Source: JAWKTM01 sp041399085 (GTDB lineage Bacteria > Planctomycetota > Planctomycetia > Pirellulales > Pirellulaceae). From it: a DNA stretch of 64,000 nt. Every line of letters begins with the position of its first letter. The stretch's first letter is position 1. A program made the translations under genes and the position numbers. Of the stretch, positions 9,299 through 19,118 are shown piece after piece. The stretch lies in contig JAWKTM010000020.1 in assembly GCA_041399085.1 (NCBI GenBank), positions 1 to 64,000 of the forward strand. Reading direction: 5' to 3'. Under the pieces are notes generated by a model, which saw only the letters and a program-made list of their open reading frames with translations, was not told the origin of the DNA and searched no databases.

Positions 9299-10162
9299 AT
9301 GGCAAGCGAAATTGAAATCCGACCGAACGGCGAGCAGAGCGGCGGGTCATTGAGCGACTGGGTGGCCGACTGGGGCGCCGTCGTGATGAACGCCATTGTC
9401 GGCATCGGCGAGCTTGCCATCTTCACTTGGCAAACATTGACCTGGATGGTCGCTCGAATGCCGCGTCGCGAGACGCTGCTTCCGAACTTCTACCAAGTCG
9501 GCGTGCTCAGCCTGCCCGTCGTGGCGTTGACCGGTACGTTTATCGGCATGGTGTTGGCCGTACAAAGCTACTTCCAGTTCAGTCAGATTGGATTGGAAAG
9601 CCGGCTCGGCGCGGTCATCAACATGACATTGGTCCGCGAGCTTGGCCCGGTGCTGGCCGCAACGATGTTGGCCGGACGAGTCGGCAGCGCGATGGCGGCC
9701 GAATTAGGCACGATGCGAGTGACCGAACAAATCGACGCGCTCGACAGCATGGGGGCGAACCCAATCTATTATCTCGTCGTGCCGCGGTTCTTGGCGTCCG
9801 TGTTCCTGATCCCCACGTTGACCGTCATGGCCGACTTTATGGGAGTGGTCGGCGGCTACTTTTATAGTTGTGTGATTCTCGGTATCGATCATTACAGCTA
9901 CTGGCACAACTCGAAAGAGTTCGTCGGCGGCTATGATCTGTTCACGGGCATTTTCAAAAGCGTGTTTTTCGGAGCAGCCATTGCGATTGTGAGCTGTCAC
10001 CGTGGCTTCAGTTGCACTGCCGGCGCGGAGGGCGTTGGCCGAGCTGCCACGGCCGCGTTTGTGTATTCCTTCGTGCTAATTCTCGTCCTGGATCTGTTTC
10101 TGGGGATTCTGCTCGACACAATTTATATGTCCCTGTGGCCACATGGAGCAAAGTTGTTCTAA
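9299..10162 (+). CDS. mlaE: MlaE-type ABC transporter permease
   Basis: This 287-aa integral membrane protein belongs to the MlaE/YrbE permease family, the membrane subunit of MCE-type lipid transporters. Five or so transmembrane segments are visible (VVALTGTFIGMVLAVQSY, VLAATMLAGRVGSAMAAELG, FLIPTLTVMADFMGVVGG and others). The family signature EQIDALDSMGANPI is present, as is SCHRGFSCTAGAEGVGRA near the C-terminus. ATG 9299 follows GAGAGG. Its TAA stop overlaps the ATG of the ATPase gene by one base (TAATG), so the two are translationally coupled. With MlaF and an MCE protein it would shuttle phospholipids between membranes. Confidence 0.92.
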   Translation: MASEIEIRPNGEQSGGSLSDWVADWGAVVMNAIVGIGELAIFTWQTLTWMVARMPRRETLLPNFYQVGVLSLPVVALTGTFIGMVLAVQSYFQFSQIGLESRLGAVINMTLVRELGPVLAATMLAGRVGSAMAAELGTMRVTEQIDALDSMGANPIYYLVVPRFLASVFLIPTLTVMADFMGVVGGYFYSCVILGIDHYSYWHNSKEFVGGYDLFTGIFKSVFFGAAIAIVSCHRGFSCTAGAEGVGRAATAAFVYSFVLILVLDLFLGILLDTIYMSLWPHGAKLF

Positions 10163-10986
10163 TGGCCGAAGAAACACGTCCCGGCGAAACGCTGATCGAA
10201 GTTGACCACGTACATGTCCGCTTTGGACGTCAGCATGTGCTGCGCGACATTCATCTCACGATTCCGCGCGGACAAACGCTGGCGATCATCGGCGAAAGCG
10301 GCTGCGGCAAGACCGTTTTGCTAAAGACACTAATTGGCCTGGTGCATCCCACCGAGGGCGAAGTACGTTTCGACGGACGCAATCTCACAAAGCTAAATGA
10401 CAAGGAATTACAACGACAACGGATTCGCTTCGGATTTGTATTTCAGGGAGCGGCCCTGTTTGACAGTATGACCGTGGTTCAAAACGTGGCCTTTCCGTTG
10501 CGTCAACATTCGCGGCGGGCGCGAGGCGGAAGTTCAGGAACTGTCTTGGCTCGATTGGCGGAAGTGGGCCTGCCCGACAATGTTGTGCGAAAGAAGCCGG
10601 CACAATTATCCGGCGGCATGCGTAAACGTGTAGGCTTGGCTCGAGCCCTCATCATGAATCCAGAAGTCGTCCTGTACGACGAACCCACAACCGGTCTGGA
10701 CCCAATTGTGAGCGACGTGATTAACGAGCTGATTCTACACACTCGACGGCGATACCCGGTCACCAGCATTATCGTGACGCATGACATGCGCACGGCTCGA
10801 AAGGTGGCCGATCGAGTCGTCATGGTATACCCCGTTCCGCGATTGGGAAGCCACGAGTCACAAGTAATTTTTGACGGGCCGCCTAGCGAACTGGATCGTA
10901 CGGACGACAAACGCGTGTCGCAGTTCGTGCGTGGAGAAGCTGGTGAACGGCTAATGGAATTGCGACAAGCGGTTGCTCAACGATAG
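10162..10986 (+). CDS. mlaF: MlaF-type ABC transporter ATPase
   Basis: This 274-aa ATP-binding subunit powers the MlaE/MCE lipid transporter. Walker A is GESGCGKT (near residues 44-51), the signature is LSGGMRKRVGLARAL (the MlaF-type variant with M-R-K), Walker B is VVLYDEPTTGLDP and the switch histidine is in IIVTHDM. It starts one base before the permease stop codon ends and is followed 20 bp later by the MCE gene. Gene order E-F-D is typical of these operons. The reading frame is intact. Confidence 0.92.
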   Translation: MAEETRPGETLIEVDHVHVRFGRQHVLRDIHLTIPRGQTLAIIGESGCGKTVLLKTLIGLVHPTEGEVRFDGRNLTKLNDKELQRQRIRFGFVFQGAALFDSMTVVQNVAFPLRQHSRRARGGSSGTVLARLAEVGLPDNVVRKKPAQLSGGMRKRVGLARALIMNPEVVLYDEPTTGLDPIVSDVINELILHTRRRYPVTSIIVTHDMRTARKVADRVVMVYPVPRLGSHESQVIFDGPPSELDRTDDKRVSQFVRGEAGERLMELRQAVAQR

Positions 10987-11006
10987 GTTTCCTTGGATGA
11001 CGTTTC

Positions 11007-12197
11007 ATGGATGAACGAGTCATTCAATTTCGTGTTGGCGTGGTCGTGTTAGCCGCCGGGCTAATCACGGGCATCTCTAGTATTTTGTCTTTGGGACCAT
11101 CCTCAATTTGACGAGGCTATGGCCTTACACACATCAAATTTCTGCAAGCGCCAGAGTGGCTGTCGACACGCCTGGTCCGAAAGAGCGGCGTTCCGATCGG
11201 GAAAGTGACGAAGGTCGAGTTGCTGGACGAGGGCGGCGTTCTGCCGACGCTGCGCATCGAAGACCAATATCGATTACGACTGAATGAAAAGCCAAGGATC
11301 GGCGTAGTACTTCACTCAGACCGAGACGCGTCGCTGGAATTCATCCGGCGTAATCGAGAAGACCTAATTCGTATGAGTTCTGACCAGCTCAAAGGCAACA
11401 AGAACGGCGAACTGGATGACAGCGAAGATCTGGCTTCACAACAGTTGCTGTTAAGATGGCGACTATCTGCAAAAATGGCCAAGTGCTAGTGATCCGGGCT
11501 GGAAGTCCTTGTGAACTTGGAAGATGACATGTCTTCTGCTTTCACATCAATTCAACGAGCCGGTGACAATGTGGCTCGTACCGTCGACAATCTCAATGGC
11601 GCACTGGGCAACAATGACGAACAGATTCGCCGAATCGTCGACAAGACCGAGATGGCCCTGGACAATTTCAATCGCACCATGAACTCGCTGAACGAAGTTG
11701 TCGGTGACCCGGAACTCAAAGACAAACTCCGCCGTTCCTTGGATGACTTGCCTGAAGTCTTCAACGACGCGCGGGCGACCCTCGCCAAGGCCAATGAAAC
11801 TCTAGAACGGTTTCAGCGTGTGAGCGACGCGGCGGAAGCCAATCTCACGAACTTGCAAGGACTCACCGAACCTTTGGGCGAAAGCGGCCCACGCATCGTA
11901 GCGGATCTACAATCCGGCGCGGAGAATCTTAACGTCTTGCTCTCCCAATTGGCCGACTTCAGCGAAACGCTGGGCAACAACGACGGCACGATCGGACGGC
12001 TAATGCGTGACGACGAGTTCTACCGCAAGTTAGTTCGAGTCGTGGACAATGTGGAAGATATCACTGTCCGCATCCAACCTATTATGGACGACGTGCGAGT
12101 CTTCACGGACAAGATCGCCCGCGATCCAAGGCAACTCGGAGTTAAAGGCGCCTTAGACAACCGCCCCAGCGGCACGGGATTTAAGGGCTTGCCGTAA
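11007..12197 (+). pseudogene. MCE-domain (MlaD-type) substrate-binding protein, frameshifted
   Basis: This gene should encode the periplasmic MCE component of the MlaEFD-type lipid transporter. ATG 11007 begins MDERVIQFRVGVVV and an N-terminal membrane anchor, then hits TGA at 11109. Fragments of MCE sequence alternate between frames: THIKFLQAP (frame of 11130), AVDTP (frame of 11156), KSGVPIGKVTKVE (frame of 11178). The long helical C-terminal part is in one frame from 11511 (NLEDDMSSAFTSIQ) to 12197. At least four compensating small indels lie between 11070 and 11510. The helical tail resembles MlaD/Mce extended coiled-coil regions. It is either decayed or affected by sequence errors; its two upstream partners are intact. 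Confidence 0.8.
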
Positions 12198-12212
12198 GAA
12201 TACCAGCAAGTT

Positions 12213-12238
12213 GGCTCCTGTACGGAGCCGTTGGTTTT
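12213..12238 (+). terminator. Hairpin after the MCE gene
   Basis: GGCTCC (12213-12218) and GGAGCC (12224-12229) form a 6-bp stem with a 5-nt loop 16 bp after the MCE stop codon, followed by GTTGGTTTT. It is a modest intrinsic terminator candidate for the mlaE-mlaF-MCE operon. Confidence 0.5.
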
Positions 12239-12397
12239 ACCGAAGTTGTCGCGCGTCGTCGCGCTCGAAGAGTCTAGTTGCGTTGGGATTCCTTCGAGAG
12301 AATTTCTTCCCTGCCAGTTGACATTGATTGTGCAAAGGGACAGTTAACGGCCGTTCTGTTTGTTGGAGCATCCTTCGCAATCGGAGTACGGTTACCT

Positions 12398-13784
12398 ATG
12401 TCAGACGTTGCACATGACTACGAATCTGGACCAACAACCTGTCCAACTCCTAAGGTCATTAAAAGCATCAAACAGCAGATTCGAGCAAACCATGCCTTTA
12501 TCGTGCGCGGCGACATTCTGATTGGCGACGGCGATGGGCTTGTCGCTTCCGATTCCGTTCGGCCGTTGGGGTTCAACGACGGTTTGGTTTATCCGGTCGA
12601 GGCGGGGCCTCACTAATGTCGGCGACGCGGGGGCGGTCGCCCATGCGTCAGCACTCAGCGCATCAACGGCAAAACGTAAAATGCATGCGTTGGCGCTGTT
12701 GGTTGACTTCAGTGACAATCGCGGACATCGGCCGGCCGCCGAGTTTCAGAAGCTGCTTTTCGACTCGTCGAATCCGAACTCCATGGCTTCCTATTATCAG
12801 GAAATGTCGCGTGGAAGCTTGAGCGTTGACGGCGAGGTGGTGGGATACATTCGCGCTCCGAAGCCGTACAGCTATTACACGAACGGGCAGAGCGGAACTG
12901 GCGGAGCATTTCCGCGAAACACGCCCGGCCTGCTAACGGATGCGCTGAAGAAGTTCTGTAAGACCGACAATTTGAAACGGTTTGATACGGACGGCGACGG
13001 ATTCGTGGATGGTATTTTCTTGATCCACGCCGGAGGCGGCGCGGAAGCCGAGCCGGATCCCAATAAGCGTCGCGATATGATCTGGTCCCATAAGTGGGTC
13101 TTGCCAACACTTTTCATAAATAGCGGCGTTCAGGTCTTTGCTTACTCGACCGAGCCAGAAGATGGACGCGTCGGCGTTTTCGCCCATGAATTCGGACACG
13201 TTCTCGGGTTGCCCGATTTGTATGACAGCACCTATCGGTCGCGTGGAATTGGCGATTGGTGTTTGATGGCCGGCGGATCATGGGGTGGCGGAGGCGACCA
13301 ACCATGTCGCATGTCCGCATGGTGCTTGTCCGAATTAGGTTGGCTGAAACCGACGAATGTGAAATCGGCTCGCACTCTGAAGCTCGATACACTTGAGAAG
13401 TCGGCGAAGGGAGCTTATCGACTGTGGACAAAAGGTAAGTCCGGGCCCGAGTATTTTCTAATCGAAAATCGGCAGCAAGTCGGGCGGGACATTTCATTGC
13501 CTGGCTCTGGCTTGGCCGTTTGGCACATTGACGAGAGCCAGTCTGGCAACACCAATCCGTTGTCTTATCGCGTCGCCCTCGTTCAAGCCGATGGGAAACG
13601 CGACTTGGAATTCGACCGTAACGGTGGCGACGCGGGGGACCTATTTCCTGGCAAGAATAACGTGACTTCGCTAAGCGATTCGACCAATCCCTCCACGAAA
13701 TCGAACCTGGGGTCGGCAACCGGTGTGGCGCTGTCTTCCATTCGCGAAAACAACGGAGTTATAACAGCCAAGGTGAAAGTCTAG
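12398..13784 (+). CDS. M6-family metalloprotease, probable N-terminal frameshift
   Basis: This is a zinc metallopeptidase of the M6 (immune inhibitor A-like) family, which hydrolyses extracellular proteins. The M6 core is in the frame ending at 13784: it has MHALALLVDFSDNRG, then DTDGDGFVDGIFLIHAG, the zinc motif HEFGHVLGLPDLYD, and WHIDESQSGNTNP near the C-terminus. The best start is ATG 12398, with GGAG 12 nt upstream, but that lies in another frame and encodes a segment ending LGFNDGLVYPVEAG, which resembles the M6 pre-domain. Removing one G from the GGGG run near 12605 joins the two parts. The in-frame alternative start (TTG 12522) gives an unnatural N-terminus. No signal peptide is clear. 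Confidence 0.75.
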
Positions 13785-13800
13785 GCGGCTCGTTCGATGA

Positions 13801-14112
13801 CTAGGAACGGTCTGGCGGGTGCGAGTCGCGAGCGCCGACTTGTTCCCATGCTTCAAGAATAGCGCGTTCGCCGAAGGGACCGCCCGCCAATCGCGCAGTC
13901 GCTTGTACGAGTTCCCCAACGTTTAAGCGGTCCGGCTCCGAGGCGAAGAAACGCATCACGGAGCCCGATTTCGGTCGCAGAAAATCTTGATCGGCTTGCG
14001 GCGAGACATTCGCTTCCACTTCAATATCCACTTCCGCGCCCCAGCCATCGGGCTGGGGCCGGATTTCGCGGATCGTACCGCGCAGCTTCGTCTGATTTGG
14101 CTTGGTATTCAT
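13801..14112 (-). CDS. Small hypothetical protein
   Basis: This 103-aa soluble protein starts MNTKPNQTKLRGTI at ATG 14112, preceded by the strong Shine-Dalgarno GGGAGGGAG. It has alternating beta-rich sequence (RGTIREIRPQPDGWGAEVDI, GSVMRFFASEPDRLNVGELV) that could form an OB- or beta-barrel-like domain, but I do not recognise a family. The longer frame up to 14289 lacks a ribosome site. It converges on the metalloprotease gene with a 16-bp gap. Confidence 0.65.
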   Translation of the reverse strand: MNTKPNQTKLRGTIREIRPQPDGWGAEVDIEVEANVSPQADQDFLRPKSGSVMRFFASEPDRLNVGELVQATARLAGGPFGERAILEAWEQVGARDSHPPDRS

Positions 14113-14369
14113 CCACTCCCTCCCGGTGTAAAGTCTCCCATCTCGCCGTCTGCCAATTCTAGGCACGACGGCAATGTCTCGGCAAATTATATCGCTGGTC
14201 GCTAGAAGCGACTCGCTAGATCGCTCGCAGTAGACGAGTGGTTCTCGCCGACGGGAGCCATTCGTTTCGGAGTACGAATACCGTGACACTGACTACGGGT
14301 ACGGCAGTGCTCACGGACACAAATCAGACCGAAGGCGCTTGGCGCGTTGAAAGTGCGAACCGACAAACG

Positions 14370-15797
14370 CTAAATGTCATAATACAAGCAAAACTCATAC
14401 GGGTGCGGACGCAGTCGAATGGCGTCGGCTTCGTTTTTTCGCTTATAGTCGATCCAGGTATCGATCACATCCTGGGTGAACACGTCGCCGCGAAGCAGGA
14501 ATTCGTGATCGGCTCGCAATGCGTCGAGTGCTTCGTCCAACGAACCGGGAGTCTTTGGAATCTCGGCCGCTTCTTCGGGCGGCAGGTCGTAGATGTCCTT
14601 GTCCAGCGGTTCGCCGGGGTGAATCTTGTTCTGAATGCCGTCGATCACCGCCATGAGCAAGGCGGAGAACGCCAAATATGGATTGCAGCTCGGATCGGGG
14701 CAACGGAACTCGACACGTTTCGCCTTCGGACTGGGACTGTACATCGGGATGCGGCACGAAGCCGAACGGTTGCGTTGCGAATAGGCCAAGTTCACTGGCG
14801 CTTCGTATCCCGGCACCAATCGCTTGTAGCTGTTCGTCGTGGGATTCGAAAACGCCAACACGGCCGGCGCATGCTTCAGAATGCCGCCGATCGCGTACAA
14901 AGCCATCTCGCTCAGCCCCGCGTAGCCGCTGCCGGCAAACAATGGCTCGCCATCCTTCCACAACGACACATGCGTGTGCATACCACTGCCATTGTCGCTG
15001 AACAATGGTTTGGGCATGAACGTCACCGTCTTATTATGACGCTTTGCCACGTTCTTAATAATGTATTTGTATAACAGCAACGCGTCCGCCATCTTCACCA
15101 TCTCGTTGAAACGCAGGTCAATTTCGCATTGACCGGCCGTGGCGACTTCGTGATGCTGGGCCTCGACATCCAGGCCGCAGTCGATCATCGTCTGCATCAT
15201 TTCGTTGCGGATGTCCATCATTTGGTCTGCGGGCGGCACTGGAAAGTATCCTTCCTTGAACCGCAACTTATAGCCCAAGTTCGGGCCTTCACCCTCGGCG
15301 CGAGTATCCTTGCCGCGATTCCATTGCCCTTCGATGCTGTCGACGAAGTAATAACCCATATTCGCCTGTTGCTCGAAACGCACATCGTCGAAGATGAAAA
15401 ACTCCGCCTCGGGACCATAGTAAGCCGTATCGGCGATGCCGGTGCTCTTCAGATAGTTCACAGCCTTGCGGGCGATGTTGCGCGGATCGCGGCTGTAATC
15501 TTCGCGCGTGATCGGATCCTGAATGTTGCAGATCATGCACAGCGTTGGGAGCTGCGTGAACGGATCCAAGAACGCGGTGTCGGGCTGCGGCACAACCAGC
15601 ATGTCGCTCTCGTTGATCGCCTGCCAACCGCGGATGCTGGAGCCATCGAAGCCGAGACCGTCTTCGAATAGGTCCTCCTCCAATTTGTTGACGGGGATCG
15701 TGAAGTGTTGCCAGAGGCCGGGGAAGTCCATGAATCGTAGATCCACGGCCTTCACGTCGTTTTCGCGGCACATGGCCAAAACTTCTCGGGGTGTCAT
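14370..15797 (-). CDS. glnA: Type I glutamine synthetase
   Basis: This 475-aa enzyme makes glutamine from glutamate, ammonia and ATP, the entry point of ammonium assimilation. It contains the beta-Grasp N-terminal domain with GLGFDGSSIRGW, the metal-binding PEAEFFIFD, the ATP loop KPLFSDNGSGMHTHVS, and NRSASCRIP. Near residue 400 the segment DKDIYDLPPEE matches the tyrosine loop that is adenylylated in GSI-beta enzymes, so adenylylation control is possible. I chose ATG 15797 (MTPREVL) because AAAGGGA precedes it; ATG 15815 has none. It is divergent from the DUF11 gene. No other nitrogen genes are nearby. Confidence 0.95.
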   Translation of the reverse strand: MTPREVLAMCRENDVKAVDLRFMDFPGLWQHFTIPVNKLEEDLFEDGLGFDGSSIRGWQAINESDMLVVPQPDTAFLDPFTQLPTLCMICNIQDPITREDYSRDPRNIARKAVNYLKSTGIADTAYYGPEAEFFIFDDVRFEQQANMGYYFVDSIEGQWNRGKDTRAEGEGPNLGYKLRFKEGYFPVPPADQMMDIRNEMMQTMIDCGLDVEAQHHEVATAGQCEIDLRFNEMVKMADALLLYKYIIKNVAKRHNKTVTFMPKPLFSDNGSGMHTHVSLWKDGEPLFAGSGYAGLSEMALYAIGGILKHAPAVLAFSNPTTNSYKRLVPGYEAPVNLAYSQRNRSASCRIPMYSPSPKAKRVEFRCPDPSCNPYLAFSALLMAVIDGIQNKIHPGEPLDKDIYDLPPEEAAEIPKTPGSLDEALDALRADHEFLLRGDVFTQDVIDTWIDYKRKNEADAIRLRPHPYEFCLYYDI

Positions 15798-16120
15798 GAC
15801 AGCATTCCCTTTCATGGAACAGACGGGAGGTAGCGTGCGTTGCCTATCTTCGACCGCCTAGCAACGCGGAAAACTCTGGGTGTCCGTGCGACATGATAGG
15901 CGTCACCGCCTGCTGGCGAAAGTTAGCGGCGCATCGTGACGGCGCAACGATCAATCGAAGCCGTGTGAAGAGCGCCCGAGCGATTCATTCACGCGGCGAA
16001 TTCTCTCTTTCTCCGAGAAAACGTCTCGCGGGCATCATGTTTGCCGCCTCCGTTGTGTCGTCGCATCCGCAGAGATGTCGACGATTCACAATTCGTACAT
16101 GCAGAAAGAGGAGACGAAAC

Positions 16121-18181
16121 ATGCGAGCAGCAATCCATCGGAGAGAGCGTCTCTCCCAAACAGCCCGACTCGCGCTGGCGACGTTGATTGGAATCAGCGC
16201 GGCAACGCTTTCGACGGCGCAAGCTCAACAGTCGCAACCACGGAACGACGTCACGACGCGTCCGGATGGCCAAGCCATGAACCGGCAGATGCTGCGAATT
16301 CCAGGCGACGCGGCGATGATTGGCATACAGGCCATGGCGCCGCAAGAGGTCCGCGTGGGCGAGCGATTTCACTACGAAGTCGCCGTCAAGAATCTGACCG
16401 ACAACGTGGTCTTGCACAACATCAAGCTGAAGCAGGACTCGGGGCAAGGATTCCAAATCGAAAAGGCGAATCTGGAGTCCTCCGCCAAACCGCAAGGCGA
16501 CGAGCAGCAGCGCGACTCCCAAGCGAACGACGCGCGAAACTCCTCGAATCGGCAACGGCGTCAAGACCAAGCGGCTTCGTCAGACCAAGACCAAAGCGAT
16601 CGGAACGCCAAGAACGCGCGTGGAGCACGGCAGTTCGCCGAAGCTCGATCCGAAGGCTACGAATCCGACGATTCGCGGAAAAAGTCCGGGAAAGGCGGCC
16701 AGAGCAACAGCGGGCAAGCCAAGAACGAATGGACGATCGACAAGCTGATGCCGGGCGAGACGCGCGTGCTTCACGTACAAGCCGCCGCGGATCAGGAAGG
16801 CCAAACACGTGCTTGCTTGGCCGTCACGTCTTATCAACCGTCGCTGTGCTTGATGATGAAAGTGGTCAAGCCGGAGTTGGAGTTGGTCAAGCAGGCGCCG
16901 GACACGGCCACGTTGTGCCGAACCATCGAAGTCGAGTATTTCGTGAAGAACGAGGGCTCGGGCCCGACCGACTCCTTCGTAATTCGCGATGAACTGGCCG
17001 ACGGTCTGCAAACGACTAACGGCGACAAGAACCTGGAATTCAAAGTCGATCCGCTTGAGCCGAACGAGACGAAGAAGTTTGTCGCGACGCTCACGGCCAT
17101 TAAGTCCGGCAGCTTTTCTAGCCGCGCGGTCGCCGAGCGCGAAAATGGCGAACAAGTTCGGTCGAATCAAACGACTACGCAAGTGCGTCAGGCCGATCTT
17201 CGCGTTGCCATCAATGGACCGGAAGTCGAATACATTCGTCGACCGGTAACTTACCAGATTCGTGTCACGAACAGCGGCGATGCCCCCGCGCCGAACACGC
17301 AACTCGTGATGCACTATCCAGACGATGTGCGTTTGGCACGCGTTGGTGATCCGCGCCGTCAAATGGACGATTCGCAAGGCAACCAACAACAAAGCCGCTC
17401 GAACCGGTCTAATGAGGCCCGACGTAACGCGGCGAATAACGACAGCGACGAGCGTGTGAGTCGGCAAGCGCCGGAACCTGCCGCCGCGAGGGACTCGCAA
17501 CGTAGTCAGCAGTCGAACGACGACGCCGACAACGAGTCGACCAGCAATCAGCGTTCGAATGAGAACGCTAACAATGCGAGCGATCAAGGCTCGCAGGCTA
17601 ACAATCAGGAACAGTCGTTTGCGGAGACTCATGCTTCTCGCGATTGGCAACTTGGCACGCTGGAGCCCGGTGAAACAGTGACGTTGAATGTCACGGTTCG
17701 GGGCAGCGAAGCTCAGATGCTGAAGCAGAAAGTGGTAGCCACATTCGATTGTGACGCGGATCATGGGAAAGCGAAAACGCAGGCCGTGGCGATGGCGGAA
17801 ACCGAGTTGATCGCTTTGCCAGCGTTGCTGTTGACCGTGGTCGACAATCACGATCCGGTCGCTCAGGACGACGAGGTCGTGTATTCGATCGTCGTTGTCA
17901 ACCAAGGCGATGCCCCGGATCATCAAGTAAAGGTGACGGCTGAGTTGCCGCAGGCCCTGGAATTTGTGGACGCCGAAGGTCCGACCAAGGCGCAGCAGTC
18001 CGGTCGCAGTCTGGACTTCGGCCCGATCGAGCAGTTGGACGCTGGCGAGCGAGCGACTTGGCAGGTTCGCGCGAAGGCGAAACCGAACAAGGGTGATATC
18101 TTGTTCCAAGCCAGCTTGAAGAGCGATGGCCTGAGCCGCACGGCTCGCGCCGAGGAACCGACTCAGTTGTTCACTCGCTAA
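16121..18181 (+). CDS. DUF11/CARDB-like repeat envelope protein
   Basis: This 686-aa exported protein has a signal peptide ending near AQAQQ (residue 35), then three or more DUF11-type Ig-like repeats: HYEVAVKNLTDNVVLHNIKL, VEYFVKNEGSGPTDSFVIRD, YQIRVTNSGDAPAPNTQLV and VYSIVVVNQGDAPDHQVKV. Two Gln/Asn/Ser/Arg-rich low-complexity linkers (about residues 120-205 and 415-505) split the repeats. DUF11 proteins are usually outer-surface or cell-wall components. ATG 16121 follows AAAGAGGAG, a strong ribosome site; the frame upstream is not supported. A lipoprotein gene follows 77 bp later, probably in the same unit. Confidence 0.8.
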   Translation: MRAAIHRRERLSQTARLALATLIGISAATLSTAQAQQSQPRNDVTTRPDGQAMNRQMLRIPGDAAMIGIQAMAPQEVRVGERFHYEVAVKNLTDNVVLHNIKLKQDSGQGFQIEKANLESSAKPQGDEQQRDSQANDARNSSNRQRRQDQAASSDQDQSDRNAKNARGARQFAEARSEGYESDDSRKKSGKGGQSNSGQAKNEWTIDKLMPGETRVLHVQAAADQEGQTRACLAVTSYQPSLCLMMKVVKPELELVKQAPDTATLCRTIEVEYFVKNEGSGPTDSFVIRDELADGLQTTNGDKNLEFKVDPLEPNETKKFVATLTAIKSGSFSSRAVAERENGEQVRSNQTTTQVRQADLRVAINGPEVEYIRRPVTYQIRVTNSGDAPAPNTQLVMHYPDDVRLARVGDPRRQMDDSQGNQQQSRSNRSNEARRNAANNDSDERVSRQAPEPAAARDSQRSQQSNDDADNESTSNQRSNENANNASDQGSQANNQEQSFAETHASRDWQLGTLEPGETVTLNVTVRGSEAQMLKQKVVATFDCDADHGKAKTQAVAMAETELIALPALLLTVVDNHDPVAQDDEVVYSIVVVNQGDAPDHQVKVTAELPQALEFVDAEGPTKAQQSGRSLDFGPIEQLDAGERATWQVRAKAKPNKGDILFQASLKSDGLSRTARAEEPTQLFTR

Positions 18182-18258
18182 GAGTTGAACCTGAACCACT
18201 TATGGGTGATATGGTTCACCTCAACACAATCCAGTTCAATATGGTAAGGAGTATTAAG

Positions 18259-18699
18259 ATGACACACACTTGGAAATGGCTCGGTGCATTAGTATGTGCC
18301 GTCGCGTTATTAGGATGTAACAATGACGCGGACGACTACGATACGACCGGAACGACAACGACGCCGGATACGGATACGGGAGTCATGGAGGAGGATACGG
18401 ACATCGACGGCGTGTTGATCGTGCCCGAAGTGACGCCCGACACGGATACGACGCCGCCGGCCAACACCGGGACGGCGCCCAATGGTGTTCAGCCTAACGG
18501 GACTGCGCCCAATACCGGCACGACCGATACGGGCGCCTCGGATACCGGTTCCGCGACGGACACTGGTTCCACGACGGGCGATCAAGGTTCGGGCAATGCA
18601 ACGGACGAGGCGTTGCCGGTCGAGGATGAACCGGCCGTCCGCGAGGAGCCGACTACCGGTTTGCCGGAGACCAGCGGCGACGAGAAGTCGAACCCGTAG
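18259..18699 (+). CDS. Thr/Asp/Gly-rich lipoprotein
   Basis: This 146-aa predicted lipoprotein has a type II signal with lipobox LLGC at residues 17-20. The mature part is low complexity, dominated by Thr, Asp, Gly, Pro and Asn (TPDTDTG, DTGSATDTGSTTGD), with no recognisable domain. It is probably a flexible anchored acidic surface protein. ATG 18259 follows AAGGAG at 18246-18251. A GAACCA/TGGTTC inverted repeat lies in the gap after the DUF11 gene (about 18193-18217) and could be part of its leader. Confidence 0.7.
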   Translation: MTHTWKWLGALVCAVALLGCNNDADDYDTTGTTTTPDTDTGVMEEDTDIDGVLIVPEVTPDTDTTPPANTGTAPNGVQPNGTAPNTGTTDTGASDTGSATDTGSTTGDQGSGNATDEALPVEDEPAVREEPTTGLPETSGDEKSNP

Positions 18700-19118
18700 T
18701 CGGGGCGTGACAAGCCGCTGCTGAGCTGTCGCAAGACACCAGCCAGCCGACACGATGTGTTCGTCAGCGAATTTGCTCAACGCTAGTTCGCGGACGTTCG
18801 CATCGTGTTTTTCTTGCGCGTGTAGCGGAATGCCGAGGCCGAATCTGCGATCGACCGCTGAAGTTTGCCCTTTTGTACGACCGATGCTCCTGCACGTCGC
18901 AAAGAGAGCGGGATGAAATGTCCGTTGTAGGGTTTGGTGGTGTAGGTGCACGCTAGCGAGACGAATAAATTGGCTCATGAGCCGTCTAAATGCGGCAATT
19001 GATGGTTCAAAACGTAACTCCGCGCCGTCAACGGCTGACACGACTTGTCGATGTGACGTGCACTGACGCGTCATGCGACAACATTACCGAGTTGAGTTGC
19101 GGCATTAGCATCCCGCGT

